From a virus, in the IMG/VR virus record IMGVR_UViG_3300025449_000720, positions 1 to 20,832 of that record: a stretch of DNA of 20,832 nucleotides; one strand, 5' to 3'. Under the pieces are notes generated by a model that saw only the letters and a list, made by a program, of their open reading frames with translations, searched no databases and was not told the origin of the DNA. Shown here in pieces: positions 7,686-15,210 of this stretch (positions within the stretch are counted from its first letter, which is position 1; each line of letters begins with the position of its first letter). Position numbers and translations under genes: made by a program.

Positions 7686-7943
7686 TTAAAGTGTTTTGCC
7701 CACAGTTGTTAAAATTTGTTCTAACAGCTCGTTATCTTGCTGATAACGACCAAACTCTGCTTTGTGCGCCAACTTAATAGCTTTTTTTAATACACTTGGT
7801 TTTAAATTAAGTTCTTCGGCTATTGCTTTAACCGCTTCATTTAAGCCTTCAGTCAAAGTTTCAATTTCCATCGTAACCTGCATACCTTCGTTGATAATTT
7901 GATGAAGTTTGCTTGTTTGTGCTGTATCAAAAGTATTTGTCAT
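7686..7943 (-). CDS. Small helical protein, probable DsbA-like dsDNA-binding protein
   Basis: An 85-aa, wholly helical, charged protein. The part LNEAVKAIAEELNLKPSVLKKAIKLAHKAEFG followed by an acidic NELLEQIL tail (given here only as landmarks) resembles in size and layout the T4 DsbA double-stranded DNA-binding protein (89 aa), which stimulates late promoters: a central helix-turn-helix-like stretch around residues 40-65, then an acidic helix. The assignment is by pattern, with no strict motif. It is the first gene after a strong predicted promoter at 7967-7995 and has an AGGA ribosome site nine bases before its ATG, so it may be expressed early and highly. It could instead be another small transcription accessory factor. 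Confidence 0.5.
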   Translation of the reverse strand: MTNTFDTAQTSKLHQIINEGMQVTMEIETLTEGLNEAVKAIAEELNLKPSVLKKAIKLAHKAEFGRYQQDNELLEQILTTVGKTL

Positions 7944-7966
7944 TTTTATATTCCTATTAAAATCTT

Positions 7967-7995
7967 ATTGTACATGAAATAATCAATAATGTCAA
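7967..7995 (-). promoter_or_regulatory. Strong sigma70-type promoter
   Basis: On the minus strand TTGACA (7995-7990) and TACAAT (7972-7967) are separated by exactly 17 bases: a perfect -35 and a -10 matching five of six positions. It points to the DsbA-like gene starting at 7943 and could drive the oxygenase pair and the polymerase genes downstream. It is the best host-type promoter in the window. Confidence 0.8.
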
Positions 7996-7999
7996 TCAT

Positions 8000-8096
8000 G
8001 AATGGTAAAGCTCACTTTAAGAATTCCGGTAGCGAATCGTTCATCTAAGGCAGCAGCCGCCTACACCTCGGTAACTAGTACCGGTCCTAAGGGTGT
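8000..8096 (-). other. GC-rich structured non-coding segment
   Basis: This gap between the glycosyltransferase stop and the promoter is clearly richer in GC than its AT-rich surroundings, especially 8048-8096. Two nested inverted repeats are present: 8063-8067 with 8092-8096 (ACACC/GGTGT), and inside it 8069-8073 with 8079-8083 (CGGTA/TACCG, five-base loop). A GGCAGCAGCCGCC tract lies beside them. There is no run of T after the stem on the minus strand, so it is not a classic intrinsic terminator. It may be a structured RNA, a processing site, or a factor-assisted terminator. Only very short ORFs (10-16 codons) fit in it. Confidence 0.45.
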
Positions 8097-9467
8097 CTAT
8101 TCAAAGCTAAACAAAGTGTTGATTGGATCTGATGATTCCGTAGGTAACAAATTGCTTCCTTTATTTCTATAATAAGTTTCGTTATAACTATGTAATATTT
8201 CTACAGAGTCAATGACAGGTATTTTCAGCATCTTATAAATTTCATCTGTACAGAAAGATGCTTGACTTTTAGTAAAATCTTCGTGTTTAACTAATCCGGT
8301 AATTTCTAATTCTTTATAAAAATTATTTTTTGGTATAGTATTGATTTTAGTATGCTCAGTTAATTTCACTAATTGTTTACGAATATTTTGATCACGTTCA
8401 GTTAGTGACTTCTGAGTAGCTTCGCTAACTCCCAACCCATACACTTGTTTGAGTACTTCGGCCACTTCTGATTCTTCTACAATCAACGCATAGTCTTTGT
8501 GAGCTACACTCCACTCATTTTTACTGAGCAAAACTGTTGGGCAAGTATGAGCAGTTTCTAAGACACCTAACCCAAATGTTTCGCTGATTGCGGGGTGATA
8601 AGCAGCCGCTAGACTTTGTATTATATTTGTTTTTTCCTGGGCTGTAACTCCAACGTATATTTTATAATCTATTTTTTCTTCTTTAAATCTTTGCTCAAAC
8701 TTTTTGGCACTTGTATCAGATGGAACTAGTACAACCCCTGGTAAATTAGTAGCTTTTAATGCCGCAATATAAGCTTCTGGATTTTTCCTTGGTTCCCAAG
8801 GGCCAATAAATCCTACTCCCCACCGCTTTTCGGGTAGTGTTGCGAAGTCAAGTAATTCTGGTTCCGGCACTAATGGATTAACAACTAAACATTCATCAAC
8901 TTTATTCAAGTATTGTGCTTGAGCATTCTTTTGTACCCAATTACTTTGACAAGCAAGTAATACATCTGGTAAACTACACAGTGCTCGATATTGATCCGTT
9001 ACGCCTGGGGAAAATATATCATGTTTGACAGGCAAGCCTGCTTCAGACTCATGATGAGTTGGATGAAGTACTGTACAATATTTGTGCACGCCAATGCTGG
9101 TAACCGCATCTAAGGCTTCACCGACATTGGTAATGATTAAATCATACGTGTGTTTACGCAATGCTTCTATTAACGCATTTCTAAAGTTGAGACTCAGTGT
9201 AGTATCAAATGGTTTAGAAAAACTACTAAGTTCTTTATAAATTCTATCGTCAATATAAGTTGCAGGTTGAATCCATTGTACACGATTTCGATATTGATCA
9301 AATAATCCGTTATCTCTTACGGCAGCATCTGATATAATATCAATATGATAACCTTCCCTTAATGCCCAATCAATGATGCTTTTAGCGTAGGCACCGACCC
9401 CACGATATACAAAATTGTTTTTGGCAACTAGCATGCCAATTCTTTTAGTTACTTTTAATGTTGTCAT
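8097..9467 (-). CDS. GT-B glycosyltransferase (family 4-like)
   Basis: A 456-aa retaining-type glycosyltransferase. The N-terminal Rossmann domain starts KRIGMLVAKNNFVYRGVGAY (residues 8-27), with the glycine turn that binds the acceptor side. The C-terminal domain opens at VGFIGPWEPRKNPEAYI (residues 218-234) and carries the E-x7-E signature SETFGLGVLE (E296, E304), which contacts the sugar nucleotide in GT4 enzymes. The last ~100 residues are an extra helical tail of unknown role. The substrate is unknown: phage DNA, a virion protein or the host surface are all possible. A TTGCTG/TACAAT pair with 17-base spacing ends only five bases before the ATG, so the transcript would be leaderless unless Met12 (9434) is the real start. 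Confidence 0.85.
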   Translation of the reverse strand: MTTLKVTKRIGMLVAKNNFVYRGVGAYAKSIIDWALREGYHIDIISDAAVRDNGLFDQYRNRVQWIQPATYIDDRIYKELSSFSKPFDTTLSLNFRNALIEALRKHTYDLIITNVGEALDAVTSIGVHKYCTVLHPTHHESEAGLPVKHDIFSPGVTDQYRALCSLPDVLLACQSNWVQKNAQAQYLNKVDECLVVNPLVPEPELLDFATLPEKRWGVGFIGPWEPRKNPEAYIAALKATNLPGVVLVPSDTSAKKFEQRFKEEKIDYKIYVGVTAQEKTNIIQSLAAAYHPAISETFGLGVLETAHTCPTVLLSKNEWSVAHKDYALIVEESEVAEVLKQVYGLGVSEATQKSLTERDQNIRKQLVKLTEHTKINTIPKNNFYKELEITGLVKHEDFTKSQASFCTDEIYKMLKIPVIDSVEILHSYNETYYRNKGSNLLPTESSDPINTLFSFE

Positions 9468-9472
9468 GCGCT

Positions 9473-9507
9473 ATTGTAACTTATTTCACGAAACACAGCA
9501 AGTTCGT
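9473..9507 (-). promoter_or_regulatory. Hairpin and possible promoter before the glycosyltransferase
   Basis: ACGAA (9488-9492) and TTCGT (9503-9507) form a five-base-pair inverted repeat with a ten-base loop in the short gap after the oxygenase gene. On the minus strand TTGCTG (9501-9496) and TACAAT (9478-9473) are 17 bases apart. The -10 is good and the -35 weak (three of six). Confidence 0.35.
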
Positions 9508-9520
9508 TTGGTAATTAATT

Positions 9521-10081
9521 TTAATATGCCCAACTTACAAAACTATGTCTTGTGCCTTTGATAACGGTTTCTACTTTATGCGGGTATAAAAAGTTTGATG
9601 GAAAAATCATTAAGTCTCCAGTTTTTAAAGTAATTACTTCATCTGTAAACATTATAAAATTGCCGCCTTCATAGTCTTCATTCAGTATACCGACTATACT
9701 TAAAATTGGAACACCACACGGATCACCTGGAAACAACGAGCTAATATGATCGCAATGTTCTCTCATCAATGTATTTTCATCATATCGATTATATCTGATC
9801 GGGAAATAACCTTTCCAAGTATAATACCAAGGAAAGTTTAACTCACTTATGTATTTTTGTAATCCGTCCCAAATATCTTTCATAATTTTATCAGAATTTG
9901 GTATACGATCACGGCTGACACTTAATTCATTTTCTAGACTTGTGGCCGTTTTAAAGTAAGATTGATAATATTGGTGGGCTACGAATTCAGCATTTTTTAA
10001 TTGTTCTATAGTTTCTTTACAAAATTCTTGATCAAAGAAATTGTTATACACTTTAACATAGTCAGAAAGATTTTTATTCAT
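9521..10081 (-). CDS. 2OG-Fe(II) oxygenase (prolyl-hydroxylase-like)
   Basis: A 186-aa dioxygenase of the 2-oxoglutarate/Fe(II) superfamily. The HxD motif is H109-C110-D111 (REHCDH), preceded by YFPIRYNRY and followed by LNEDYEGGNFIMF, the usual double-stranded beta-helix strands. The distal ligand is H168 in FLYPHKVE, and R178 in GTRHSFVSW would bind 2-oxoglutarate. The protein is full length for a phage prolyl-4-hydroxylase-like enzyme. It belongs to a different branch from the tandem pair at 6437-7677. An exact T4-type late box lies 38 bases upstream, so it is probably made late, when virion proteins or packaged DNA would be available substrates. The glycosyltransferase follows by 53 bases; a hydroxylate-then-glycosylate pair is possible but unproven. 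Confidence 0.85.
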   Translation of the reverse strand: MNKNLSDYVKVYNNFFDQEFCKETIEQLKNAEFVAHQYYQSYFKTATSLENELSVSRDRIPNSDKIMKDIWDGLQKYISELNFPWYYTWKGYFPIRYNRYDENTLMREHCDHISSLFPGDPCGVPILSIVGILNEDYEGGNFIMFTDEVITLKTGDLMIFPSNFLYPHKVETVIKGTRHSFVSWAY

Positions 10082-10118
10082 AGAATAATATATATGCTTG
10101 TTAATGAAAACAATTTTT

Positions 10119-10126
10119 TATTTATA
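10119..10126 (-). promoter_or_regulatory. T4-type late promoter box
   Basis: The minus strand reads TATAAATA, an exact match to the T4 late promoter recognised by gp55 with the gp45 clamp. It lies 38 bases upstream of the oxygenase ATG at 10081, a normal distance, and overlaps the stop codon of the small ORF at 10122-10196. Confidence 0.7.
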
Positions 10127-10196
10127 CAGGACTATATGGATTCCTTGGACGATCATATCCGTCATCTTCCGGAATCACTGGATATTCGTTATTCAT
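10122..10196 (-). CDS. Possible micro-ORF, 24 aa, acidic and Pro-rich
   Basis: An ATG at 10196 opens a 24-codon frame, MNNEYPVIPEDDGY followed by DRPRNPYSPV and TAA. It begins 12 bases after the stop of the 1114-aa gene and fills most of the only sizeable gap there. The composition (Pro, Tyr, Asp) looks protein-like, but no ribosome site is visible and the frame is too short for firm support. It could be a remnant of a longer gene or a chance frame. Confidence 0.3.
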   Translation of the reverse strand: MNNEYPVIPEDDGYDRPRNPYSPV

Positions 10197-10208
10197 ATAA
10201 TTTTATAC

Positions 10209-13200
10209 TTAATTTTTATGTTTAGACCAGTTATAGTCTACATTCACTACAACTTTGTTTTGTTTTGCATAATACTTATACGGGTCAAAGTTATCGAACG
10301 TAACTTTTACTCGTTTAGAACTATCGTCATCAAAATAAACGGTCCAAACATAATATTCACCTGGTTGTAAATCTTCGTTTTGATTTTCTTCATCAAGTCC
10401 ACCGTAGTATGTTTGGTGCCATGCTACTGGGCTATGATCGTTTCTGAATTCAAGAACTTTTTTTTTATACTCTTGACGAGCACTTTCATAAATTTCTGGA
10501 TCAGTGGCAAAGTTTTTAAATTTATCACCTTGATTAGTTGCCCATGTGACAAAATTTTCAGTAACTGGAATTAAATCTTTTTTATGTTTAACATCGCCTT
10601 GTTTTTCGGCACGTTTTTTATCTTTATGTTGCCCGGCTTTACCGGCCATAGCAGAATTTTTAGCTACAAAATTACGTGCTTTTGGTATTGATGAACTTAC
10701 TACACTCAGCGAACGGGATTCTTCAATACTTTCTTCACATCCGCCAACTCCTTGTCCAGGTTTTGGGGGACCAGAATCTGTACCTTTCCAATAGCCTTTA
10801 AATATAGGACCATTAGGATGATGGGCGGCTGCGGCCATACTGTCTTCATCTGTTTCGGTTTTAACAACAAATGAATACGAAGTCATTCCAGAATTAGGAT
10901 CTATATATCTTTGCCTAAAAACCTTACCCCCGTGTTGTCTAGCATAAACAAATGCTTCTTCTTTAGTATCAAATCTATTAGCAGGAGGTTTAATCATTGG
11001 ACTTGCTTCTTCGCCAGTCATGATATGTTGTTCTTTGATCTTCAACTTATCTGCAGGATCACTGCCACCAAACATACTGCCAAATGCTGTACGGGCTTGT
11101 TGTTGACTTTGAGCCCGTTGCTCGCGTTTATCTACTGTAGCTTGTTTTTTAGCACCTTTTGATATGTTTTTCATCATATTGTCAAAAGATTTATCGCCCG
11201 TCACCTCTGCCATGCTTTGTTTGGTACAAATATCGTAATACTCTTGTGCTAATTTTTTGGATGTAAATCTTCTTTTTTCACCAGTATCGCTGGTTACTAT
11301 CCATTCAACATGGTCATTTGTTCTTCCTGCTGGATTAGTGGTTCTTTCAATCTTCGGAGTAGTCTTCACTACTGGTCTAACATATTTTTTAAATTTGTCT
11401 AGTTCGCCTTCCACCACATCTTGCTGAAAGTCACCCATTGGGAAAGTTAAAAATTGTTTCCCCCTGCGTAAAATAATATTTGGATCATCTTCATCAATTG
11501 AAATTCCCATTGATGCTAATGTTTTTTCAGCTTTTGCATGTTGTTGCTCATTACCTAACCACCACATCTTAACCAATCTGTGTAATAACTCATATTCGTC
11601 ATCGTCTCCGCCATTGGATGGTTCGACTGCAAATTCGTTTAGTGAGCCTTCCGCCACACCTTGCTCTTTACGCTTTTTCTCGTAATCAGTTTGCTTAGGC
11701 GTGCGTTTAGCAGGAGCTTTAGTTCCTGCAATTCGTTCTTCTTCGTCCTTGCGGCGCTTGAAGTAATCATTAGAAGTACCTTCCGCCACACCTTGCTTTG
11801 CTACTAACTCTTTCCAATCAACTGGATTATCATTGATATATAACTGGAATGTATGACGTGGATTATTGCGTTGATATCCTTTGATATCACTTAACATATT
11901 TTCTAAATTATAGTGTGTATTATCTTTATGATAGATGCCTTGTAATTTGCCATCTCTGTCTATCATGTCAACGCGATATTGTTCGTATTCTTTATTTTCT
12001 TTAGTAATACCATGTTCTGTATTTGCTTTTTTACGCCAAGCAATATAACTACCCATGCCATTGACCCCGCCACCATGTTCAGAAAGTCCTTGCTTCAGTT
12101 GATTTTCAATAGAATTTATGTTTTGTGCTATACTATGATGTTTGGTATAAACACTATGGTCATCACTATATTGATAGTATGGATCAAATTGTGCTTTTAA
12201 TTTTTCTAATTCTGCTTCTAATTTAGCACGTTCTTCATTGCCAATTGATTTTATTTTAGGAGCGTTAGCATTATCGCGAGCACGTTGTGCCAACATAGCA
12301 TCACGTCGTGCTATTTCTTCTTCTCGACTACCGCGTAATCTAGCATTAGGATTTACTTTTTTAGCAATGGCCAACATGTCATCTGCTAAACTTTCTTCAA
12401 CATTTTGAATACTTTGATCTTTATGTTTTTTAATATCATTGGCAAACTGTTTGTTAGTTGCTTTTATAATACCACTAAAACGTTTATCACCGCGTCTGTA
12501 GTTTCCAGCTTTATCTGCAGTAGTAGCATCTGCCCCGGCTGCTTTTTTATATTGTGATAGCTTATCATTACTAAGTTCTTTTAATTCTTCAACATCTTGT
12601 GACGACAATGGTTTCAAACTTCTCATGGTAGCATGACCGTTTTTAACTGGCCCGCCATGCATTGAGTCTCTTTCTTCACCGTTACTGTTATACCATTTGC
12701 CATCAGTGCCTTGCTTTAATGGTTCTTTAGTTTGATAATCTGTGGGTGCTAACTGTCCACTACCTCTTGGTTCGGGAGTTGTTGATTGTTGTTTGCCGTT
12801 TGCTCGTGCTTGTAATTCTGCTTTAGCATCATCGATACTAACCAGTGGTCTGCCTGCCTTGCCATCTACAACTGATTGTAGATAAGGTGTACCGTAAAAA
12901 CTTAAATCATTGCCGGCTCGTTGTGATGAAGGTTGAGTTTGTACTAACTGATTAAGTCTGTCTTGTTTTGCCGCTATATCTGGATCACCTATACTCCACC
13001 CGCCTGCGTGTGCGCCCAACGCGGCTGCTCCTAATGCAGCACCAGCTATGCCTTTTTTAATATTATCTTTCCAACCTTCGTCTAAGACATACGTATTATA
13101 CAAATCCTTTAATTCTTCGTCACTACCAAATTCTAAATGAGAAACGTCCCATCCAGTAGCTTGATTTATAGCATGTATTAGATGAGTTCTATCTTCAGGT

Positions 13201-13553
13201 GCTTCTTCGTATACTGGTTCACCATAACGATTTAAATGTTTTGCTGTTCTTACTACTTCGGCTCTAGCTTGATGCCTTAACTGTGCATCTGTATATTCTT
13301 TAACTTGGTTTAAATCACGTGCCCTCCAACGATTTTCTTCTTCCTCGCTGTCAGCGTATTCGTTAAAACTTACATCGCTACTATGAAAACTATGTTTACC
13401 GTGATTATACAAGTGAACAATAACAAATTTATTATCCGTGCCAAAGCCTACAATTTCGCCAGTGGTTCCGTTGTATTCTACATTGCCTGTAATAATGACA
13501 GGATCGCCAATATGTAATCCTTCGGCATTTTCAAATAAGTTAAATAGTTTCAT
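10209..13553 (-). CDS. Modular protein with GVAEG linkers, candidate capsid cargo polyprotein
   Basis: A 1114-aa mosaic protein. It begins MKLFNLFENAEG, like a T4 capsid-targeting sequence with a potential cut after E11. Residues ~15-70 form a beta-rich IGDPVIITGNVEYNG module. Residues ~155-178 are a Gly/Ala-rich hydrophobic stretch (GIAGAALGAAALGAHAGG). A long charged region full of Lys, Gln and Asp follows to ~590. Linker repeats end at E591 and E635 (exact QGVAEG), E715 (DVVEG) and E783 (SMAEV). The module at 636-715 (SLNEFAVEPSNGGDDDEYEL...) and the GDKSFDNMM block after 783 recur in the partial protein at 19309. The C-terminal part has basic AGQHKDKKRAEKQ and a beta-rich end. No enzyme motif is recognised. 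Cleavage by the prohead protease is inferred from the resemblance of AE|G to its T4 target. Confidence 0.75.
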   Translation of the reverse strand: MKLFNLFENAEGLHIGDPVIITGNVEYNGTTGEIVGFGTDNKFVIVHLYNHGKHSFHSSDVSFNEYADSEEEENRWRARDLNQVKEYTDAQLRHQARAEVVRTAKHLNRYGEPVYEEAPEDRTHLIHAINQATGWDVSHLEFGSDEELKDLYNTYVLDEGWKDNIKKGIAGAALGAAALGAHAGGWSIGDPDIAAKQDRLNQLVQTQPSSQRAGNDLSFYGTPYLQSVVDGKAGRPLVSIDDAKAELQARANGKQQSTTPEPRGSGQLAPTDYQTKEPLKQGTDGKWYNSNGEERDSMHGGPVKNGHATMRSLKPLSSQDVEELKELSNDKLSQYKKAAGADATTADKAGNYRRGDKRFSGIIKATNKQFANDIKKHKDQSIQNVEESLADDMLAIAKKVNPNARLRGSREEEIARRDAMLAQRARDNANAPKIKSIGNEERAKLEAELEKLKAQFDPYYQYSDDHSVYTKHHSIAQNINSIENQLKQGLSEHGGGVNGMGSYIAWRKKANTEHGITKENKEYEQYRVDMIDRDGKLQGIYHKDNTHYNLENMLSDIKGYQRNNPRHTFQLYINDNPVDWKELVAKQGVAEGTSNDYFKRRKDEEERIAGTKAPAKRTPKQTDYEKKRKEQGVAEGSLNEFAVEPSNGGDDDEYELLHRLVKMWWLGNEQQHAKAEKTLASMGISIDEDDPNIILRRGKQFLTFPMGDFQQDVVEGELDKFKKYVRPVVKTTPKIERTTNPAGRTNDHVEWIVTSDTGEKRRFTSKKLAQEYYDICTKQSMAEVTGDKSFDNMMKNISKGAKKQATVDKREQRAQSQQQARTAFGSMFGGSDPADKLKIKEQHIMTGEEASPMIKPPANRFDTKEEAFVYARQHGGKVFRQRYIDPNSGMTSYSFVVKTETDEDSMAAAAHHPNGPIFKGYWKGTDSGPPKPGQGVGGCEESIEESRSLSVVSSSIPKARNFVAKNSAMAGKAGQHKDKKRAEKQGDVKHKKDLIPVTENFVTWATNQGDKFKNFATDPEIYESARQEYKKKVLEFRNDHSPVAWHQTYYGGLDEENQNEDLQPGEYYVWTVYFDDDSSKRVKVTFDNFDPYKYYAKQNKVVVNVDYNWSKHKN
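11407..11426 (-). repeat. GVAEG linker repeat, diverged copy
   Basis: Minus strand CAGCAAGATGTGGTGGAAGG, encoding QQDVVEG (E715 of the 1114-aa protein). Two core bases differ from the common form. Confidence 0.7.
11647..11666 (-). repeat. GVAEG linker repeat
   Basis: Minus strand GAGCAAGGTGTGGCGGAAGG, encoding EQGVAEG (E635 of the 1114-aa protein). The next module starts SLNEFAV. Confidence 0.9.
11779..11798 (-). repeat. GVAEG linker repeat
   Basis: Minus strand AAGCAAGGTGTGGCGGAAGG, encoding KQGVAEG (E591 of the 1114-aa protein). Identical to the copies at 16371 and 19967. Confidence 0.9.
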
Positions 13554-14248
13554 TTTTCTTCCAAATAATCAGCGCATTCTGCTTGTTCTTGTTTTGCTCT
13601 GCGGTGCGCTTTAAACATTTCTAAAGCCATTTCAGCTTCTTCTAATGAACCAAAACGTGTAGGTAGTTCTCTTCCATTTCTACGAATACAAAAACCATTA
13701 TGTTCATCCCCGTGTATCTCAGCTAGTAATGTTCCGCCGCCAGCTCCGCCAGCTCCGCCTAAGGCTGTGTCACCCATTTCATCTAAACTAACTGTTTTGA
13801 CCGGAGCAGATTCTGCATAAGTTGGGTCAGTTAGACCGGCAGGGGCTTCTCCAGTGGCGGGTGTTTGATTTGGATCTTCTTCTAAGTCTACTGAGTGTAT
13901 TTCTTTTTTCTTTTGAAGAGTCAGATCTTTTAATTCTTTTTTCTTAATATCTAAATCTTGTTTCTTCTTGGTAAGTAAATCTTTATCTTGTTTAATTTCG
14001 TCTTCTAGACTTTTTAAATAATCTGTAAAGGATGCCTTAACTTTGTTCAACACATCTTCTTCAACTTTATCTTCGGCAAATTCTACCCCGCCTACCATTG
14101 GGGTAAAATCTTCGTCGGCTTTTTCTAAATTTTTAAATAAAGCAGGTATTGGTTTTTTAGTCGGAGCAGATTCTTTACTATTTTTAGTAGCAATGCGCCC
14201 TTCTACAATAGCAAGTCGTTCTACAATTGAATATATTTCGTCTCTCAT
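13550..14248 (-). CDS. Coiled-coil protein, probable virion or prohead component
   Basis: A 232-aa protein that I cannot assign to a family. The N-terminus MRDEIYSIVERLAIVEGR contains IVE|G, which fits the T4 prohead protease rule (I/L-x-E). Residues ~70-120 are a strongly charged coiled coil (KSLEDEIKQDKDLLTKKKQ and on). A Gly/Ala run (GGAGGAGGG, about residues 168-176) precedes a compact C-terminal module with GFCIRRNGRELPTRFGSLEEAEMALEMF landmarks. It overlaps the 1114-aa gene by four bases and follows the Dps-like gene by one base. The coiled coil, linker and small domain suggest a structural or scaffold-associated protein; this is inference. Confidence 0.7.
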   Translation of the reverse strand: MRDEIYSIVERLAIVEGRIATKNSKESAPTKKPIPALFKNLEKADEDFTPMVGGVEFAEDKVEEDVLNKVKASFTDYLKSLEDEIKQDKDLLTKKKQDLDIKKKELKDLTLQKKKEIHSVDLEEDPNQTPATGEAPAGLTDPTYAESAPVKTVSLDEMGDTALGGAGGAGGGTLLAEIHGDEHNGFCIRRNGRELPTRFGSLEEAEMALEMFKAHRRAKQEQAECADYLEEK

Positions 14249-14249
14249 T

Positions 14250-14690
14250 TTACTCTCTAGCTTCCTTCAAAAAACTTTGTAACATCCACGCAAACTTATT
14301 AGTTGCCGTTAATCTTTCGGCAATAAAGTTAGCAATGTCTTGTTTATTTTCTGCTGTCGCGGCTGCAAAGCATTCATTAAGAAGGTTGACCATAATATCA
14401 CTGTCGCTTAATAATTCTTCAATCATTAGTCTTGCTCGAGGTATTTTTGTTTGATCTTGTATTCTTGTTAGTTCTTGATAACGTGATAAGCTGGCAGGAG
14501 CATATTCATCTAATGTACGAATATATTCTGCTATTGTATCTACTGCTTCATAAGCATCTTCGTATACTTTTTGTAGGAATTTATGATATTGATAAAAATC
14601 TTTTCCCTCTACATTCCAATGAAACCCGTGAGCTTTTAAATAATAAGCGAAATCGCTGGCAAGTAAAATTTTTAATAAATCTGTTAACAT
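14250..14690 (-). CDS. Dps-like ferritin (DNA protection / iron oxidation)
   Basis: A 146-aa four-helix protein with the Dps signature. LKAHGFHWNVEGKDFYQYH gives H24 and H36; EAVDTIAEYI gives D51 and E55. The spacings (12, 15 and 4 residues) are exactly those of the ferroxidase ligands H51, H63, D78 and E82 of E. coli Dps, so the inter-subunit iron site looks intact. Dps forms 12-subunit shells that oxidise and store Fe(II), using hydrogen peroxide, and often bind DNA. The protein is slightly shorter than E. coli Dps (167 aa) and lacks its Lys-rich N-terminal tail, so DNA binding is not assured. It is coupled to neighbours on both sides (TAATG overlap at 14690) among candidate cargo genes. 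Either host protection from oxidative stress during infection or packaging in the virion is possible. Confidence 0.8.
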   Translation of the reverse strand: MLTDLLKILLASDFAYYLKAHGFHWNVEGKDFYQYHKFLQKVYEDAYEAVDTIAEYIRTLDEYAPASLSRYQELTRIQDQTKIPRARLMIEELLSDSDIMVNLLNECFAAATAENKQDIANFIAERLTATNKFAWMLQSFLKEARE

Positions 14691-14887
14691 TATTTTTTCC
14701 GTTTATATTTTTTGTATTCCGCAGGCGTATTTGGCGTGGGATCATTAGTGTATTTAGCCGAAAACATTGAACCGGGGATTCTTCGTTGAATTGTCCCTAT
14801 TGCCATTGGTACTGTGGCTATACTACCACTAACTGTAGATACTGTTCCAGTGTCTTCTTTTAACCCAACAATTTCAAATAGTTTCAT
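14690..14887 (-). CDS. Small basic-tailed protein, candidate internal head protein
   Basis: 65 aa. It begins MKLFEIVGLKEDTG, close to the start of the 1114-aa protein (MKLFNLFE) and to T4 capsid-targeting sequences; LKE|D would be a possible cut. The middle is small-residue and hydrophobic (STVSGSIATVPMAIG), and the end is basic (EYKKYKRKK), suitable for contact with DNA. The ATG overlaps the upstream stop as ATGA and the stop shares one base with the Dps-like ATG. Similar short proteins are common in T4-like phages of aquatic origin, in my recollection; the function is unknown. Confidence 0.7.
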   Translation of the reverse strand: MKLFEIVGLKEDTGTVSTVSGSIATVPMAIGTIQRRIPGSMFSAKYTNDPTPNTPAEYKKYKRKK

Positions 14888-15210
14888 TCTAATATCCTAA
14901 AATGTGTGTTATCAATGATTTCAGCTGTACCTTCTATAACTGATAATTTTCCTGGTACAAATGGGATAGAATAGGACGTTTTTTTAATAATAACAGGTTC
15001 ATAGGTAATAGTATATTCACCTGCTTCAGCTTCTATTAACAAATTTTCTTCTAAATTACTATTTTCCCAAATCCAAGTTCTTTCAGAGAAAAGCTCATCG
15101 TTAACATATAATCGATAAACGTTACTAGGTAGCTGTCCAGAATTTATAGATGAATCTAAATTCTTATAATCACTGATAACAATACTGGTTAAATGCACAA
15201 AGTGTTTCAT
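14884..15210 (-). CDS. Hypothetical beta-rich protein, 108 aa
   Basis: I do not recognise this protein. It looks beta-rich, with alternating hydrophobic residues throughout, a turn LYVNDELFSERTWIWEN in the middle and AEAGEYTITYEPVII after it, suggesting a small beta-sandwich such as a virion decoration or tail accessory domain. The start follows a 35-base gap containing the inverted repeat CTGTA/TACAG and TATACT, which may hold a weak promoter; ACTAAATA ends only five bases before the ATG, too near for a late promoter with a normal leader. It overlaps the 65-aa gene by four bases. Confidence 0.65.
   Translation of the reverse strand: MKHFVHLTSIVISDYKNLDSSINSGQLPSNVYRLYVNDELFSERTWIWENSNLEENLLIEAEAGEYTITYEPVIIKKTSYSIPFVPGKLSVIEGTAEIIDNTHFRILE

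Noticed and set aside
8000-8096. Glutamine riboswitch (glnA / downstream-peptide RNA) on the plus strand, suggested by ATCGTTCATCT
   Set aside because: Only the first 11 bases fit; the conserved GACGGAAGTAGG core and a 3' GAACG partner are missing.
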